Below, in pieces: positions 20,548 to 28,950 of a stretch of 64,000 nt of DNA. The first letter of the stretch is position 1. Each line of letters opens with the position of its first letter. A program made the translations under genes and the position numbers. The notes under the pieces are model-generated. The model ran no database searches. It saw nothing but the letters and a program-made list of their open reading frames with translations, and was not told the DNA's origin. Source of the stretch: Caulobacter sp. (lineage in GTDB: Bacteria > Pseudomonadota > Alphaproteobacteria > Caulobacterales > Caulobacteraceae); NCBI GenBank assembly GCA_021741355.1, contig JAIOXZ010000002.1, positions 62,001 to 126,000 on the forward strand, read 5' to 3'.

Positions 20548-21510
20548 TCAGTCCTTCGTCGGGTCCTTGCCGTCGGCCGCGCCGTAGGTCAGGGCGAGGA
20601 AGACGTCCTCGAGATCGGGGTCCTCGGTGGCGATGTCCTTGATGTGCAGGCCGCTGGCCCGCACGGCCGCCAGCACCTGTTCGACGCTCGACTGGCCGGT
20701 CTTGTAGGTCACCGAGAACGAGCCGCCGCTGCGCAGCTTCGCGTCAAAGCCGGTCAGGTCCGGGGCCGTGGCGACCGGCTCTTCCGGCGTGACGATCACG
20801 TTGCGGGTGTCCAGCCGCTGCAGCAGGGTCGAGGTCGGCTCGCAGGCGACGACCTCGCCGCGGTTGACGATGGCGATCTGGTCGCAGAGCTCCTGCGCCT
20901 CCTCGAGATAGTGGGTGGTCAGGACGATGGTCACGCCAAGTCTGTTCAGGCCGACGACGTAGTTCCACAGCTGGCGGCGCAGCTCGACGTCGACGCCGGC
21001 GGTCGGCTCGTCGAGGATCAGCACCGGCGGATTGTGCACCATGGCCTTGGCCACCATCAGCCGGCGCTTCATGCCGCCCGACAGCTGACGGACATAGGCG
21101 TCCGCCTTGTCGGTGAGGCCGAGCGCGGCGAGCAGCTCGTCGGTGCGGCGCTCCTTCTTCGGCACGCCGTACATCCCGGCCTGGGTCTCCAGCGACTCGC
21201 GCGGCGTGAAAAAGACGTCAGCGGCCAGTTCCTGGGGCACCACGCCGATCGCGGCGCGGGCGTCACGCGGGCGCTCGTCGATGTCGCGGCCCCAGATTTT
21301 CACCGTGCCACTGGTCTTGCGGGTCAGGCCGGCGAGGATGTTGATGAAGGTCGACTTGCCCGCCCCGTTGGGGCCCAGCAGACCGAAGATCGAGCCGCGC
21401 GGAATCTTCAGATCAATGCCGTTCAGCGCGGTCTTTTCCGGCGTGGTCTTGGTGGCGGCGTAGGTCTTCACGAGACCGGTAGCCTCGATGGCGTGGTCGG
21501 GCAGGTCCAT
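20548..21510 (-). CDS. ABC transporter ATP-binding protein (orphan)
   Basis: 320 residues. Walker A GPNGAGKS at 46-53, signature LSGGM at 143-147, Walker B LILDEPT at 164-170, and an H-loop in TTHYLEEA. C-terminal extension of about 90 residues with an acidic end, as in drug or polysaccharide exporters of the ABC-2 type (CcmA/NodI-like). Such ATPases normally sit next to an ABC-2 permease gene, but the neighbours are rubredoxin (convergent) and a zinc-finger gene (divergent), so the membrane partner must be elsewhere. Confidence 0.92.
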   Translation of the reverse strand: MDLPDHAIEATGLVKTYAATKTTPEKTALNGIDLKIPRGSIFGLLGPNGAGKSTFINILAGLTRKTSGTVKIWGRDIDERPRDARAAIGVVPQELAADVFFTPRESLETQAGMYGVPKKERRTDELLAALGLTDKADAYVRQLSGGMKRRLMVAKAMVHNPPVLILDEPTAGVDVELRRQLWNYVVGLNRLGVTIVLTTHYLEEAQELCDQIAIVNRGEVVACEPTSTLLQRLDTRNVIVTPEEPVATAPDLTGFDAKLRSGGSFSVTYKTGQSSVEQVLAAVRASGLHIKDIATEDPDLEDVFLALTYGAADGKDPTKD

Positions 21511-21618
21511 TCGGGCTTTCTGGCGGGCTTGCGGTCAATTGACGCCCCGGCGGGGCCTCGCATAGGTATGCCTGACAGGCCGCATCGCCAAGGGCGGCTT
21601 TACCCGGGAACGATCCAA

Positions 21619-21906
21619 ATGGCGCGCAAGGCCTCCGCAAAATCCGTCAACGGGACGACCCCGACGGCCACGCCGCCGCAGGCCGCGGCCTTTCCGCCGC
21701 CCGAGACGGTGACCGTGCGCTCGCACCGCATCGCCTGTGACGGCGTCGGCGGGGCGCTGGGTCACCCGCGCGTCTGGCTGGAAATGGGCGGCGCGGGCTT
21801 TGTCGACTGCCCCTACTGCGACCGCCGCTTCGTCGCGGCGACCGCGGCCGGCGATGAGGACGAACGGCTGGCGCCGGGCGTCTACGAGGGCTCCGGCGGC
21901 CATTGA
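21619..21906 (+). CDS. zinc-finger protein, zf-CHCC type (NDUFS6-like)
   Basis: 95 residues from ATG 21619. A low-complexity Ala/Pro/Thr N-terminus (1-30) leads into one zf-CHCC domain with ligands C40, H49, C64 and C67 (ACDGVGGALGHPRVWLEM...FVDCPYCDRRF). The fold matches the mitochondrial complex I accessory subunit NDUFS6, whose homologues are small zinc proteins in alphaproteobacteria. Divergent from the ABC ATPase gene, 60 nt upstream of the next gene. Confidence 0.88.
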   Translation: MARKASAKSVNGTTPTATPPQAAAFPPPETVTVRSHRIACDGVGGALGHPRVWLEMGGAGFVDCPYCDRRFVAATAAGDEDERLAPGVYEGSGGH

Positions 21907-21966
21907 GGTCCGATTCCCGCCACCGGCGGGGCTGACGATCCGGCAGGGCGGTTCTAGTCTGGCGTC

Positions 21967-22767
21967 ATGACCGATCACGCCAAGACCTTCCGCCGCCTGC
22001 ACGCGGGCCCCGACCTTTTCATCCTGCCCAACGCCTGGGACGCCGGCAGCGCGCGAGTCATCGAGACCCTCGGCGCAAAGGCCGTGGCGACGACCAGCGC
22101 GGCCGTCTGCTGGAGCCATGGCTACGCCGATGGCCACCATCTGCCGGTGGAATTCCTGGTCGCGACGGTGCGGGAGATCACGCGGGTCATCTCCATTCCG
22201 CTGACTTGCGACTTCGAGGGCGGCTATGCCGACGATCCGGCGACGGTCGGCGAGAATGTCCGCAAGGTGATCGACGCCGGCGCGGTGGGGATCAACATCG
22301 AGGACGGCGGCGGCGATCCGGAGCTGCTGGCGGCCAAGATCGAGGCTGTGCGCAAGGCCGCCGACGGCGCCGGGGTCGACCTGTTCATCAACGCCCGCAC
22401 CGACATCTACCTGCGCCGGATGGCCGAGGGCGAGGCGGCGGTCGCCGAGGTGCTGCGGCGGGCGGCGCTGTACCGGTCGGCGGGCGCTGACGGACTGTTC
22501 GCGGCGGGCGTCTCGATCCCGGGCGAGATCAGCGCCATCGCGGCCGGCTGCGGTCTGCCGCTGAACGTCATGGCGAAGGCGGGTCTGCCGAAAGGGCCGG
22601 AGCTGCAGGCGCTGGGCGCGCGGCGGATCAGTTCGGCCACGGGCCTGGCCCGCGCGGCCCTGGCGGCGCTGAATGCGGCGACCGTGGATTTCCTCGCGAC
22701 CGGCGATTCCGACGCCCTGGCCGCGGCCGACCGGATCGGCGGCAACTACAACGACCTGTTCAGATAA
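21967..22767 (+). CDS. isocitrate lyase/PEP mutase family protein
   Basis: 266 residues, one alpha/beta barrel. The start LPNAWDAGSARVIETLGAKAVATTSAA and metal-site aspartates in LTCDFEGGYADD (D82, D89-D90), then GINIEDGG (E112, D113), mark the family that includes PEP phosphonomutase, methylisocitrate lyase and carboxyvinyl-carboxyphosphonate mutase. The isocitrate lyase KKCGH motif is absent. The substrate cannot be assigned; oxaloacetate hydrolase or 2,3-dimethylmalate-type lyase activity is possible. Overlaps the convergent ldcA end by 8 nt. Confidence 0.87.
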   Translation: MTDHAKTFRRLHAGPDLFILPNAWDAGSARVIETLGAKAVATTSAAVCWSHGYADGHHLPVEFLVATVREITRVISIPLTCDFEGGYADDPATVGENVRKVIDAGAVGINIEDGGGDPELLAAKIEAVRKAADGAGVDLFINARTDIYLRRMAEGEAAVAEVLRRAALYRSAGADGLFAAGVSIPGEISAIAAGCGLPLNVMAKAGLPKGPELQALGARRISSATGLARAALAALNAATVDFLATGDSDALAAADRIGGNYNDLFR

Positions 22768-23596
22768 GGCCGAATGGCACGATCCGGTTGTCGGCGTCGT
22801 GGCCGATCTCGGCGCGGCCGAGGTACGGAATGCCGGAGCGCTCGCACCAGTGACGGCAGACCTCTTCGGCGGTCATGCCGAAGTCCGGGTCGTTCTCGGG
22901 AATGTCGCTGCAGCGGCCCAGACGGATGCCCGCGACCTTGCGGATGCCCGGGTTGCTGGTGAGGTGGAACAGCGACCGGTCCAGCCGGTACATGTATTCG
23001 CCGACATCCTCGAGCAACAGCACGTGGCCGGTCAGGTCGGGCTGCAGGTCCGTGCCGAGCAGCTGGCTCAGGACGGTGATGTTGAACGCCGCCGCCTTCT
23101 GGCCCGGCTTCAGGCCGGGCTCCAGGGCGGTGCGGTCGCCGTCGACGATCCAGGCCAGCGACCGCGCGACGGCCGCCTCACCGCCCGCCCGGCGGATGTC
23201 ATGCGCGGCCGGACCATGCACCGGCCGGCCGATCCCCTGCCTGTGGAGTCCTGCCAGAACGAAGCCGAGGTCGCTGTAGCCGAGATAGACCTTGTCCCGC
23301 GCGGCGGACGTCAGACCGGCCAGCACCGCGTCGGCGATACGGTTGGAGCCATAGCCGCCGCGGGCGATCCACAGCGCGTCGAACGTCGGGTCATTGGCCA
23401 CCCGCAGGAAGCCCTCGGCCCGCGCCGCGTCGTCGCCGGCGAAGTGGTTGTGGGTCAGGAAACACTGCGGATCAAAGACGAGCTGGACCCGTCCGTCGGG
23501 GTACAGCCGGGCAACCAGGGCCTCGACTTCGGCCGGCACGGCGGGGTCGATGCGCGAGGCGGGGGCGACGACGCCGATCCTGACCGGTTTGACCAT
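22760..23596 (-). CDS. ldcA: LD-carboxypeptidase (muropeptide recycling)
   Basis: 278 residues, family S66. The catalytic triad can be read as S108 (YLGYSDLGF), E196 (LLLEDVGE) and H266 (AEIGHDADN), with the oxyanion loop WIARGGYG at 77-83. The enzyme removes the terminal D-Ala from cytoplasmic murein tetrapeptide to give L-Ala-D-Glu-mDap. Divergent from the Mur-ligase gene (59-nt gap), whose product would reuse exactly that tripeptide. No signal peptide, as expected for the cytoplasmic enzyme. Confidence 0.9.
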   Translation of the reverse strand: MVKPVRIGVVAPASRIDPAVPAEVEALVARLYPDGRVQLVFDPQCFLTHNHFAGDDAARAEGFLRVANDPTFDALWIARGGYGSNRIADAVLAGLTSAARDKVYLGYSDLGFVLAGLHRQGIGRPVHGPAAHDIRRAGGEAAVARSLAWIVDGDRTALEPGLKPGQKAAAFNITVLSQLLGTDLQPDLTGHVLLLEDVGEYMYRLDRSLFHLTSNPGIRKVAGIRLGRCSDIPENDPDFGMTAEEVCRHWCERSGIPYLGRAEIGHDADNRIVPFGLI

Positions 23597-23655
23597 CTGC
23601 TCGCGGACCTGTCGGGCGGTTTGTCACCCTGTCCCTGACCGTATATTTCCCAAGG

Positions 23656-25059
23656 ATGATTCAGGACAGACCCTACTTCTTTTGCGGGATTGGCGGCAGC
23701 GGCATGCTGCCCCTGGCCCTGATCGTCCAGGCGACCGGCGCCACCGTCGAAGGCTCCGATCGCGCCCTCGACCAGGGCCGTACGGCGCCCAAGTTCGAGT
23801 TCCTCAAGGCGCGGGGCATCGGCCTGTTTGCGCAGGACGGCAGCGGCGTCACCCGGCCCGAGCAGATCATCGTCGCCACCGCCGCCGTCGAGGACACCGT
23901 GCCGGACGTGGTCGCCGCGCGGCGGGTCGGCGCGACCCTGATGTCGCGCGCCGAACTGCTGGCCGACCTGTTCAACGGCGCGCCGCAGTCGGTGGGCGTG
24001 GCCGGCACCAGCGGCAAGTCGACGACCACCGCCATGATCGGCTGGATCCTGCACCGCACGGGCCGCGATCCGACAGTGATGAACGGCGCGGTGATGAAGA
24101 ACTTCGTCACCGACGACACCCCCTTCGCCAGCGCCCTGGTCGGTCAGGGCGGGCTGTTCGTCAGCGAGGTCGACGAGAGCGATGGCTCGATCGCCCGCTA
24201 CTGGCCGCAGGTGGCGGTGATCAACAACATCAGCGAAGACCACAAGACGATGGACGAGCTGCGGGTCCTGTTCCGCGACTACGCCCTGAAGGCCCGGACC
24301 GTGGTGCTGAACCTCGACAACGACGAGACCGCCCGTCTGGCCGCCGAGCTGCCGCGCGAGCGACAGCTGACCTGGAGCTTTGAGGACCCCTCGGCCGATC
24401 TGTATACGGACGATATCACGCCCGCGCCGGACTCGATCGGCTTCCGGCTGCGGGAACAGGCGGGGAATGCGACCGTGTCGGTGCGGCTGAGAGTTCCCGG
24501 CCGGCACAATGTCGCCAACGCCCTGGCGGCGCTGGGCGCGGTGCTGGCGCTGGACGTTCCGCTGGCGGACGCGGTGGCGGCCATCGAGGGCTATGACGGC
24601 GTCAAGCGGCGGCTGGAGGTGGTCGGCGGCAAGGGCGGGATCACCGTCATCGACGACTTCGCCCACAACCCCGACAAGATCGCCGCCACGCTCGACACCC
24701 TGCACGCCTTCCCCGGCCGGTTGCTGGTGATGTTCCAGCCGCACGGCTTCGGCCCGCTGCGGCTGATGCGGAAGGAGTTCGTGCGCGGCTTCGTCGAAGG
24801 TCTTTCGGAAGCCGACGTGCTGCTGATGCCGGAACCGGTCTATTTCGGCGGCACGACGATCCGCGAGGTGACCAGCGAGGATATCGCCGCCGACATCCGC
24901 GCCGGCGGCCGGAGCGCCGAAGCCCTGCCCGACCGCCCGGCCTGCGGCGACCGGCTGGTCGCGCTCGCCCGGCCCGGCGACCGCATCATCATCATGGGCG
25001 CGCGCGACGACACCCTGTCGGTGTTCGCGGCCGAGGTGCTGGAGCGGCTGGGAGGTTAG
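23656..25059 (+). CDS. mpl: Mur ligase, probably murein tripeptide ligase Mpl
   Basis: 467 residues with the three Mur-ligase domains. The N-terminal nucleotide-fold starts [14 protein letters not shown], the ATP loop is [12 protein letters not shown] at 117-128, the central domain has [15 protein letters not shown], and the C-terminal domain starts at [10 protein letters not shown]. MurC-like at both ends, but it stands next to ldcA rather than in a division cluster, so Mpl (UDP-MurNAc plus the tripeptide) fits better than MurC. ATG at 23656 follows AAGG. The stop overlaps the stop of the convergent gene (TTAG). A degenerate copy of its 3' end lies at 26136-26187. Confidence 0.85.
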   Translation: MIQDRPYFFCGIGGSGMLPLALIVQATGATVEGSDRALDQGRTAPKFEFLKARGIGLFAQDGSGVTRPEQIIVATAAVEDTVPDVVAARRVGATLMSRAELLADLFNGAPQSVGVAGTSGKSTTTAMIGWILHRTGRDPTVMNGAVMKNFVTDDTPFASALVGQGGLFVSEVDESDGSIARYWPQVAVINNISEDHKTMDELRVLFRDYALKARTVVLNLDNDETARLAAELPRERQLTWSFEDPSADLYTDDITPAPDSIGFRLREQAGNATVSVRLRVPGRHNVANALAALGAVLALDVPLADAVAAIEGYDGVKRRLEVVGGKGGITVIDDFAHNPDKIAATLDTLHAFPGRLLVMFQPHGFGPLRLMRKEFVRGFVEGLSEADVLLMPEPVYFGGTTIREVTSEDIAADIRAGGRSAEALPDRPACGDRLVALARPGDRIIIMGARDDTLSVFAAEVLERLGG

Positions 25060-26075
25060 GGGGCAGCCGGCGCCTCGACTCGGGCCTCAGGCGCGAGGCT
25101 GAACTTGATCGGCACCTTTACCCGCGCCCCGGCCACCGGGCGGCCTTCCGGGGTCCAGAGGTCCATCTGCATGACACTCACCGCGGCGACGGCGGAGAGG
25201 CCAAAACCCATGTCCGCCGGGGCTTCGCGAGAGACCCGGCAGTCGGCCATCTTGCCGTCAGGAGCCACCAGGCAGTCAGCGACACCGACCCCTTCTCCCA
25301 CGCCCGCGTCGGCCGCCTTGCTCGGATAGAGTGCGACGACCTTGTCGGGATCGATGGTGACGATCCAGTCTGGCTTCTCGACCTTCATGGCCTGCCCGGC
25401 GGGGGAGGCCGGGTTGTAAAAGCGGAAGCTTACGGCGATGTCGGCGCCAGCGTATTTCCTGGCTTCTTCCGGCGTCGCCTTCAAACGGAGCTTGTCGATG
25501 AGCGTGCGCGCCGCTGCGCCGAAGGGTGATCCCTTGGGCACCTGGCCGGCAATCGTGCAGTTGGTCAGCTTTCCGCTACCACTCGGTGCCACGGCACAGC
25601 GCAACACCGAGGTTCCAACCGCCAAGTCGCCGGCTGACTCCGGCCAGGCCGCTCTCATGTCATCGAACGTGGGCGCCTGCTCCCACACAGCTTCAGTAAT
25701 CACATAGCGAGCGGTCGGGCTGGGCGACTGAAAGCTCAGCGGAATCTGGATCCACATGCCATCGGCAGGCTTGCCGTCAACGCGGCCGGGCTTGAACCGG
25801 AATTCCCGATCCGCGAGGGCCAGCGAAGCCTCGCCGAAGCCCATGCCAGCCGGTGATTCCTTTACGACCAGGCAGTCTTTCGCCCGGCCGTAGAGCGTCA
25901 CCCGGCACTTTATGACGGTTACTCCGCTGATGCTCTGGTCGGTAGCCTCGTCCGGATAGTACTTGGCTACCTGATCGCCCGTAGGCCTCTTGTCCCAGTC
26001 CGGCGCGACCTCGGTCTGCGCTGAAGCTGCGCTCCAGATCCCTGTCAGCAAGATTCCCAACAACAACCCTCGCAT
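25056..26075 (-). CDS. periplasmic protein with three TonB_C-like repeats
   Basis: 339 residues from ATG 26075 (ribosome site GGTGAGG). Signal peptide about 1-19 ([19 protein letters not shown]). Three tandem domains of roughly 100 residues each contain a spaced Cys pair: [30 protein letters not shown] and [14 protein letters not shown], each followed by a G-F-G or P-F-G turn and a final strand such as WIQIPLSFQ or VKVPIKFSL. This is the TonB C-terminal fold without a TonB membrane anchor, so it is unlikely to be an energy transducer. Function unknown. It lies between mpl and a decayed copy of the mpl 3' end. Confidence 0.8.
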   Translation of the reverse strand: MRGLLLGILLTGIWSAASAQTEVAPDWDKRPTGDQVAKYYPDEATDQSISGVTVIKCRVTLYGRAKDCLVVKESPAGMGFGEASLALADREFRFKPGRVDGKPADGMWIQIPLSFQSPSPTARYVITEAVWEQAPTFDDMRAAWPESAGDLAVGTSVLRCAVAPSGSGKLTNCTIAGQVPKGSPFGAAARTLIDKLRLKATPEEARKYAGADIAVSFRFYNPASPAGQAMKVEKPDWIVTIDPDKVVALYPSKAADAGVGEGVGVADCLVAPDGKMADCRVSREAPADMGFGLSAVAAVSVMQMDLWTPEGRPVAGARVKVPIKFSLAPEARVEAPAAP

Positions 26076-26135
26076 CACCTCACCCTCACTGCTCAACCCT
26101 ACAGTGGCAGCGGCCAGGCGCGTCGCAAAGCCCCC

Positions 26136-26200
26136 TGCGACCGGATCATTGTTGTGGGCGCGCTTTGCGACACCCTGTCGGAGTTCCCGCCGAGGCGTAG
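26136..26200 (+). pseudogene. degenerate copy of the mpl 3' end
   Basis: About 40 of 52 bases match mpl positions 24976-25027 without gaps (offset 1160). Read in the matching frame it gives CDRIIVVGALCDTLSEF against [17 protein letters not shown] in Mpl. After that the similarity fades. No complete gene surrounds it. It lies on the far side of the TonB_C-like gene from mpl. Confidence 0.6.
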
Positions 26201-26278
26201 GAGGAGCCATGGAAAAGGGCCGCCCTCGGGAGAGAGCGACCCTGAACGATCCGCGAGCGGTTACGGGGTCCGCAAAGG

Positions 26279-26698
26279 CTAGCGGCAGCCTTCCTTCGAC
26301 CAGCTGATCCTGGCGAAGTTCAGCGACAGCGACTCGGATGGCGCAGCCCCGCCGGTCGCCGAGGAGATGATGACGTCCTTCAGCTTGTAGGTCAGGGCCG
26401 TGTCCCCGCCCGTCTTCCGGAGATGGAGCGTCGCCTGGGGGATTCGCGTCCCGGGCGTGACGCCGCGGAGGCCGGCGCCGGAGACCATCAGCCGGCCGGC
26501 GCCGGATTCCCCGCTGCAGCCTTCGGTCCGCATCGGCGAGCCCCAACGGACGCTGGAAACCTCGAGGTTCCCGCGAGCAGCGGCCGATTCGCCATCGACG
26601 CCTTCGAACTTGAGGAAGCCGGCGGCGACGGCCGGGGCGGCGATGGCCAGGGCGATGGCGGTGACAGCCATGGCCAGTGTGGTCCTGGTAATTTTCAT
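26279..26698 (-). CDS. Sec-exported Hcp-like protein (type VI tube-protein fold)
   Basis: 139 residues. Signal peptide 1-26 (KITRTTLAMAVTAIALAIAA then PAVAA). The mature chain begins GFLKFEGVDGESAAARGN, like Hcp's FLKIxGIxGES, and ends with ALTYKLKDVIISSATGG and SESLSLNFARISW, the Hcp C-terminal strands. Two cysteines (C about 80 and 138) could form a disulfide. Hcp of type VI systems has no signal peptide and lies among tss genes; none is here, so this is a periplasmic or secreted Hcp-fold protein of unknown use. A proline-rich secreted protein gene is 50 nt upstream on the same strand. Confidence 0.82.
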   Translation of the reverse strand: MKITRTTLAMAVTAIALAIAAPAVAAGFLKFEGVDGESAAARGNLEVSSVRWGSPMRTEGCSGESGAGRLMVSGAGLRGVTPGTRIPQATLHLRKTGGDTALTYKLKDVIISSATGGAAPSESLSLNFARISWSKEGCR

Positions 26699-26748
26699 TG
26701 GGGTCTCTCCTGCTGACGGACTCGCCGTCGCTGTTTGAGGCGCGCGTT

Positions 26749-27012
26749 TCACTTGGGGCGGGGCGCCGGCGCGGAGTCGCGGGGCATCTGGATCGCCGGC
26801 AGCAGCGGCGTGGGCGGCCTGGTCGCCGGCGCGAGCCCACCGGACGGCGCCGGAGGCGTGCCGGGCTTGCCCTGGTCGGAGGTCCCGTCGAACACCTTGA
26901 TGTGCGGGCCGCTGCCGCTCTGGGGCCTGGGCGGCGGAGGCGGGGGCGGCGGGGCGGGCTTGGGCGGCGTTGAGGCGAGGATCAGCGCCCCGGCCATTGC
27001 AGTGATAATCAT
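26749..27012 (-). CDS. short proline-rich secreted or anchored protein
   Basis: 87 residues. A brief hydrophobic start (MIITAMAGALILAST) is followed by an almost pure proline stretch ([15 protein letters not shown]) and a Gly/Pro/Ser-rich tail. CAGGGAAGAACGACC precedes the ATG, giving a fair ribosome site. Probably exported, possibly a linker-like partner of the Hcp-like protein encoded downstream on the same strand. No domain known; low-complexity composition leaves some chance of a false frame. Confidence 0.5.
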   Translation of the reverse strand: MIITAMAGALILASTPPKPAPPPPPPPPRPQSGSGPHIKVFDGTSDQGKPGTPPAPSGGLAPATRPPTPLLPAIQMPRDSAPAPRPK

Positions 27013-27192
27013 GGTCGTTCTTCCCTGTCGGTCGAGCGGCTCGGCGCCGCCTCTCTGCGGGGGCTAATGAGGCCTGGGCGACGATGCGGTGAGATGCAGC
27101 GGACGGCGGCGAACGGCGCCGTCGGGATGTCAAAGTTGCATTTCGATGCACGCGACTGGCGAACCGGGGCGAACGCGGGTTAGGCTGACGCC

Positions 27193-28059
27193 ATGACCGA
27201 AAGCCACTTCGGCGCGAAACTCGACCTGGTCCTGAAGGCCTTCTCGATGAGTCGCGCCCAGCTCGCCGCCGACCTCGCCGTCGACAAGTCGCTGGTCGGC
27301 CGCTGGGTGGCCGGCGCGGTCAATCCCTCGGCCCACAATCTCTCGGCCCTGACCCGTTATGTCGCCGTCAGGACGCCCGGCTTCACCATGCTCGACTGGG
27401 ACCGCGAGCGGGGCGACTTCGCCCGACTGTTCGGCGTGGCCGCGCCCGCGACAGGCCCCGAACCGCTCGACGGCATTCCCCTGCCGCTGATGGGCGTGGT
27501 CAGGGCGTCCACCGCCGACCGCGCGGCGGATCTGGAGTGCTTCTTCCGCACCACCCGGCCGGCCGAGGCGGCGCCGGGCCGTTTCATGCACGACCAGGGC
27601 ATGCTGCGGTCCCACCCCAACGGGCTGCTCGAGTTCCGCATGGGCGTGCGCGAGACGGTCTATCAGGGCTGGCTGCTGCCGGTGCGCGGCCAGATGTTCT
27701 GCATCGCTACCGACGACACCAACGGGGCCCTGGTCTACGCCCTGTTCAGCAGCATCCCGCCGGGCAAGGTCCAGCGGCTGGACGGCATCTCGCTGGGCGG
27801 CGGCAACGGCTCGCTCCCCGGCGTGACGGCCGCGCCGATCGTGCTGGACCGCATCGGCGATCTGTCGGGCGACCGCGAGGCCGACGACCGGCGCTACCGC
27901 GAGCTGCTCGGCCAGGACCCGCTGGCGCCGGTGGGATCGGTGCCGGCCGACGTCCTGGCGCTGATGTCGCGCGACTACGGACCGTCCCAGTTGGCGGCCG
28001 GCGGCGACTGGCTACTGACCATCCCGTTCCACCGCTCGCTGTCGCGGGGGGTGGTGTAG
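27193..28059 (+). CDS. helix-turn-helix (XRE-like) regulator with unknown C-terminal domain
   Basis: 288 residues. An N-terminal helix-turn-helix (about 5-60: KLDLVLKAFSMSRAQLAADL, then DKSLVGRWVAGAVNPSAHNL) resembles XRE regulators. The remaining 220 residues form an unrecognised, probably sensory alpha/beta domain (FRMGVRETVYQGWLLPVRGQ). Divergent from the proline-rich/Hcp-like genes, 180 nt away, so it may regulate them, but no operator repeat was seen in the gap. Confidence 0.82.
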   Translation: MTESHFGAKLDLVLKAFSMSRAQLAADLAVDKSLVGRWVAGAVNPSAHNLSALTRYVAVRTPGFTMLDWDRERGDFARLFGVAAPATGPEPLDGIPLPLMGVVRASTADRAADLECFFRTTRPAEAAPGRFMHDQGMLRSHPNGLLEFRMGVRETVYQGWLLPVRGQMFCIATDDTNGALVYALFSSIPPGKVQRLDGISLGGGNGSLPGVTAAPIVLDRIGDLSGDREADDRRYRELLGQDPLAPVGSVPADVLALMSRDYGPSQLAAGGDWLLTIPFHRSLSRGVV

Positions 28060-28100
28060 CTGAACCTGGCTATTGCGCCGAAGGCCGAGTGTTTTGAGGA

Positions 28101-28847
28101 CTACCGCAGGTGGGCGGTTGGGTCAGCCGGATTGGTCAGTCTGATACTCACGATGATGTCCGAACCGACCAGGTCGCCGCCCGCTGCGCCCATATCCACC
28201 CGATAGGCCGGGGCGAGGGTCAGGGCTGCGCGACCAAGATCTGACTGCCACGGCACTTCACCCGCGACCCGGCAGTTCGAAAGGCTGCCGTCGGCCTCTA
28301 CGCGACACCGAAGTGCGGCTGATCCCCGCCTTGTGTTTGCAAGCGCCTTTGGCCAAGCCATCCGGAGGGCCTCTCCGGACGGGACCTGCGCCCATGGTGC
28401 CTCGGTGACGGCGGCCGGACCAGCAATCGGCGCCGCCACGGAATAGGAAAAGCGAATTTCATCGCCGGTGACCGTCCCTGACACGCGACGCGGGATAGTC
28501 TTCCATTGCGCCTCCACCTGCTGCACAGCGACCCGACCAAACCCCATGCCTTCGGGGACCTCCTGATCTGCCCGGCACACCTCAAGCTTCCTGCGCGCGA
28601 ACCGGCAGACGACAACGACCTCCCCGCTGACGGTCAGATCAAGCGCCTCACGCGGATAGGTGTCCGGCGCTATGCGGCGGCCGGACGACCGTGGCTCGTA
28701 CAACAGCCGTGACACGCTCCTTTGCCGCACCTCCGTCCAGGATGGCGCCGGAGGGGACCGCGGCTGGCCTGATTGGGCCCAGGCAATAGTTGTAGCGCCG
28801 CCGCCAAGGGCGAAGCACGCCAACACGATCAATCCGGCGCGCTTCAT
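28101..28847 (-). CDS. periplasmic protein with two TonB_C-like domains
   Basis: 248 residues from ATG 28847 (GGGGGAC ribosome site). Signal peptide about 1-24 (MKRAGLIVLACFALGGGATTIAWA). Two domains of the same kind as in the gene at 25056-26075, each with the Cys pair (VVCRFARRKLEVC; LRCRVEADGSLSNC) and a G-F-G or D-L-G turn followed by a helix and a strand. No transmembrane anchor remains after cleavage. A paralogue of that gene, 2 kb away. Function unknown. Confidence 0.78.
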   Translation of the reverse strand: MKRAGLIVLACFALGGGATTIAWAQSGQPRSPPAPSWTEVRQRSVSRLLYEPRSSGRRIAPDTYPREALDLTVSGEVVVVCRFARRKLEVCRADQEVPEGMGFGRVAVQQVEAQWKTIPRRVSGTVTGDEIRFSYSVAAPIAGPAAVTEAPWAQVPSGEALRMAWPKALANTRRGSAALRCRVEADGSLSNCRVAGEVPWQSDLGRAALTLAPAYRVDMGAAGGDLVGSDIIVSIRLTNPADPTAHLR

Positions 28848-28950
28848 CACGTCCCCCACCCACTCGCCCTACAGTCGCAGGCTCCCCGCTGTTGGCAAGA
28901 GCCGCCAATCCACGGATGACCACCGCCGCGCGGCCCACTATCCTCTCCCG

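Noticed and set aside
26076-26840. Longer start for the TonB_C-like gene at 25056
   Set aside because: The signal peptide begins at 26075 with a good ribosome site; the extension overlaps the mpl remnant and the Hcp-like gene in another frame.
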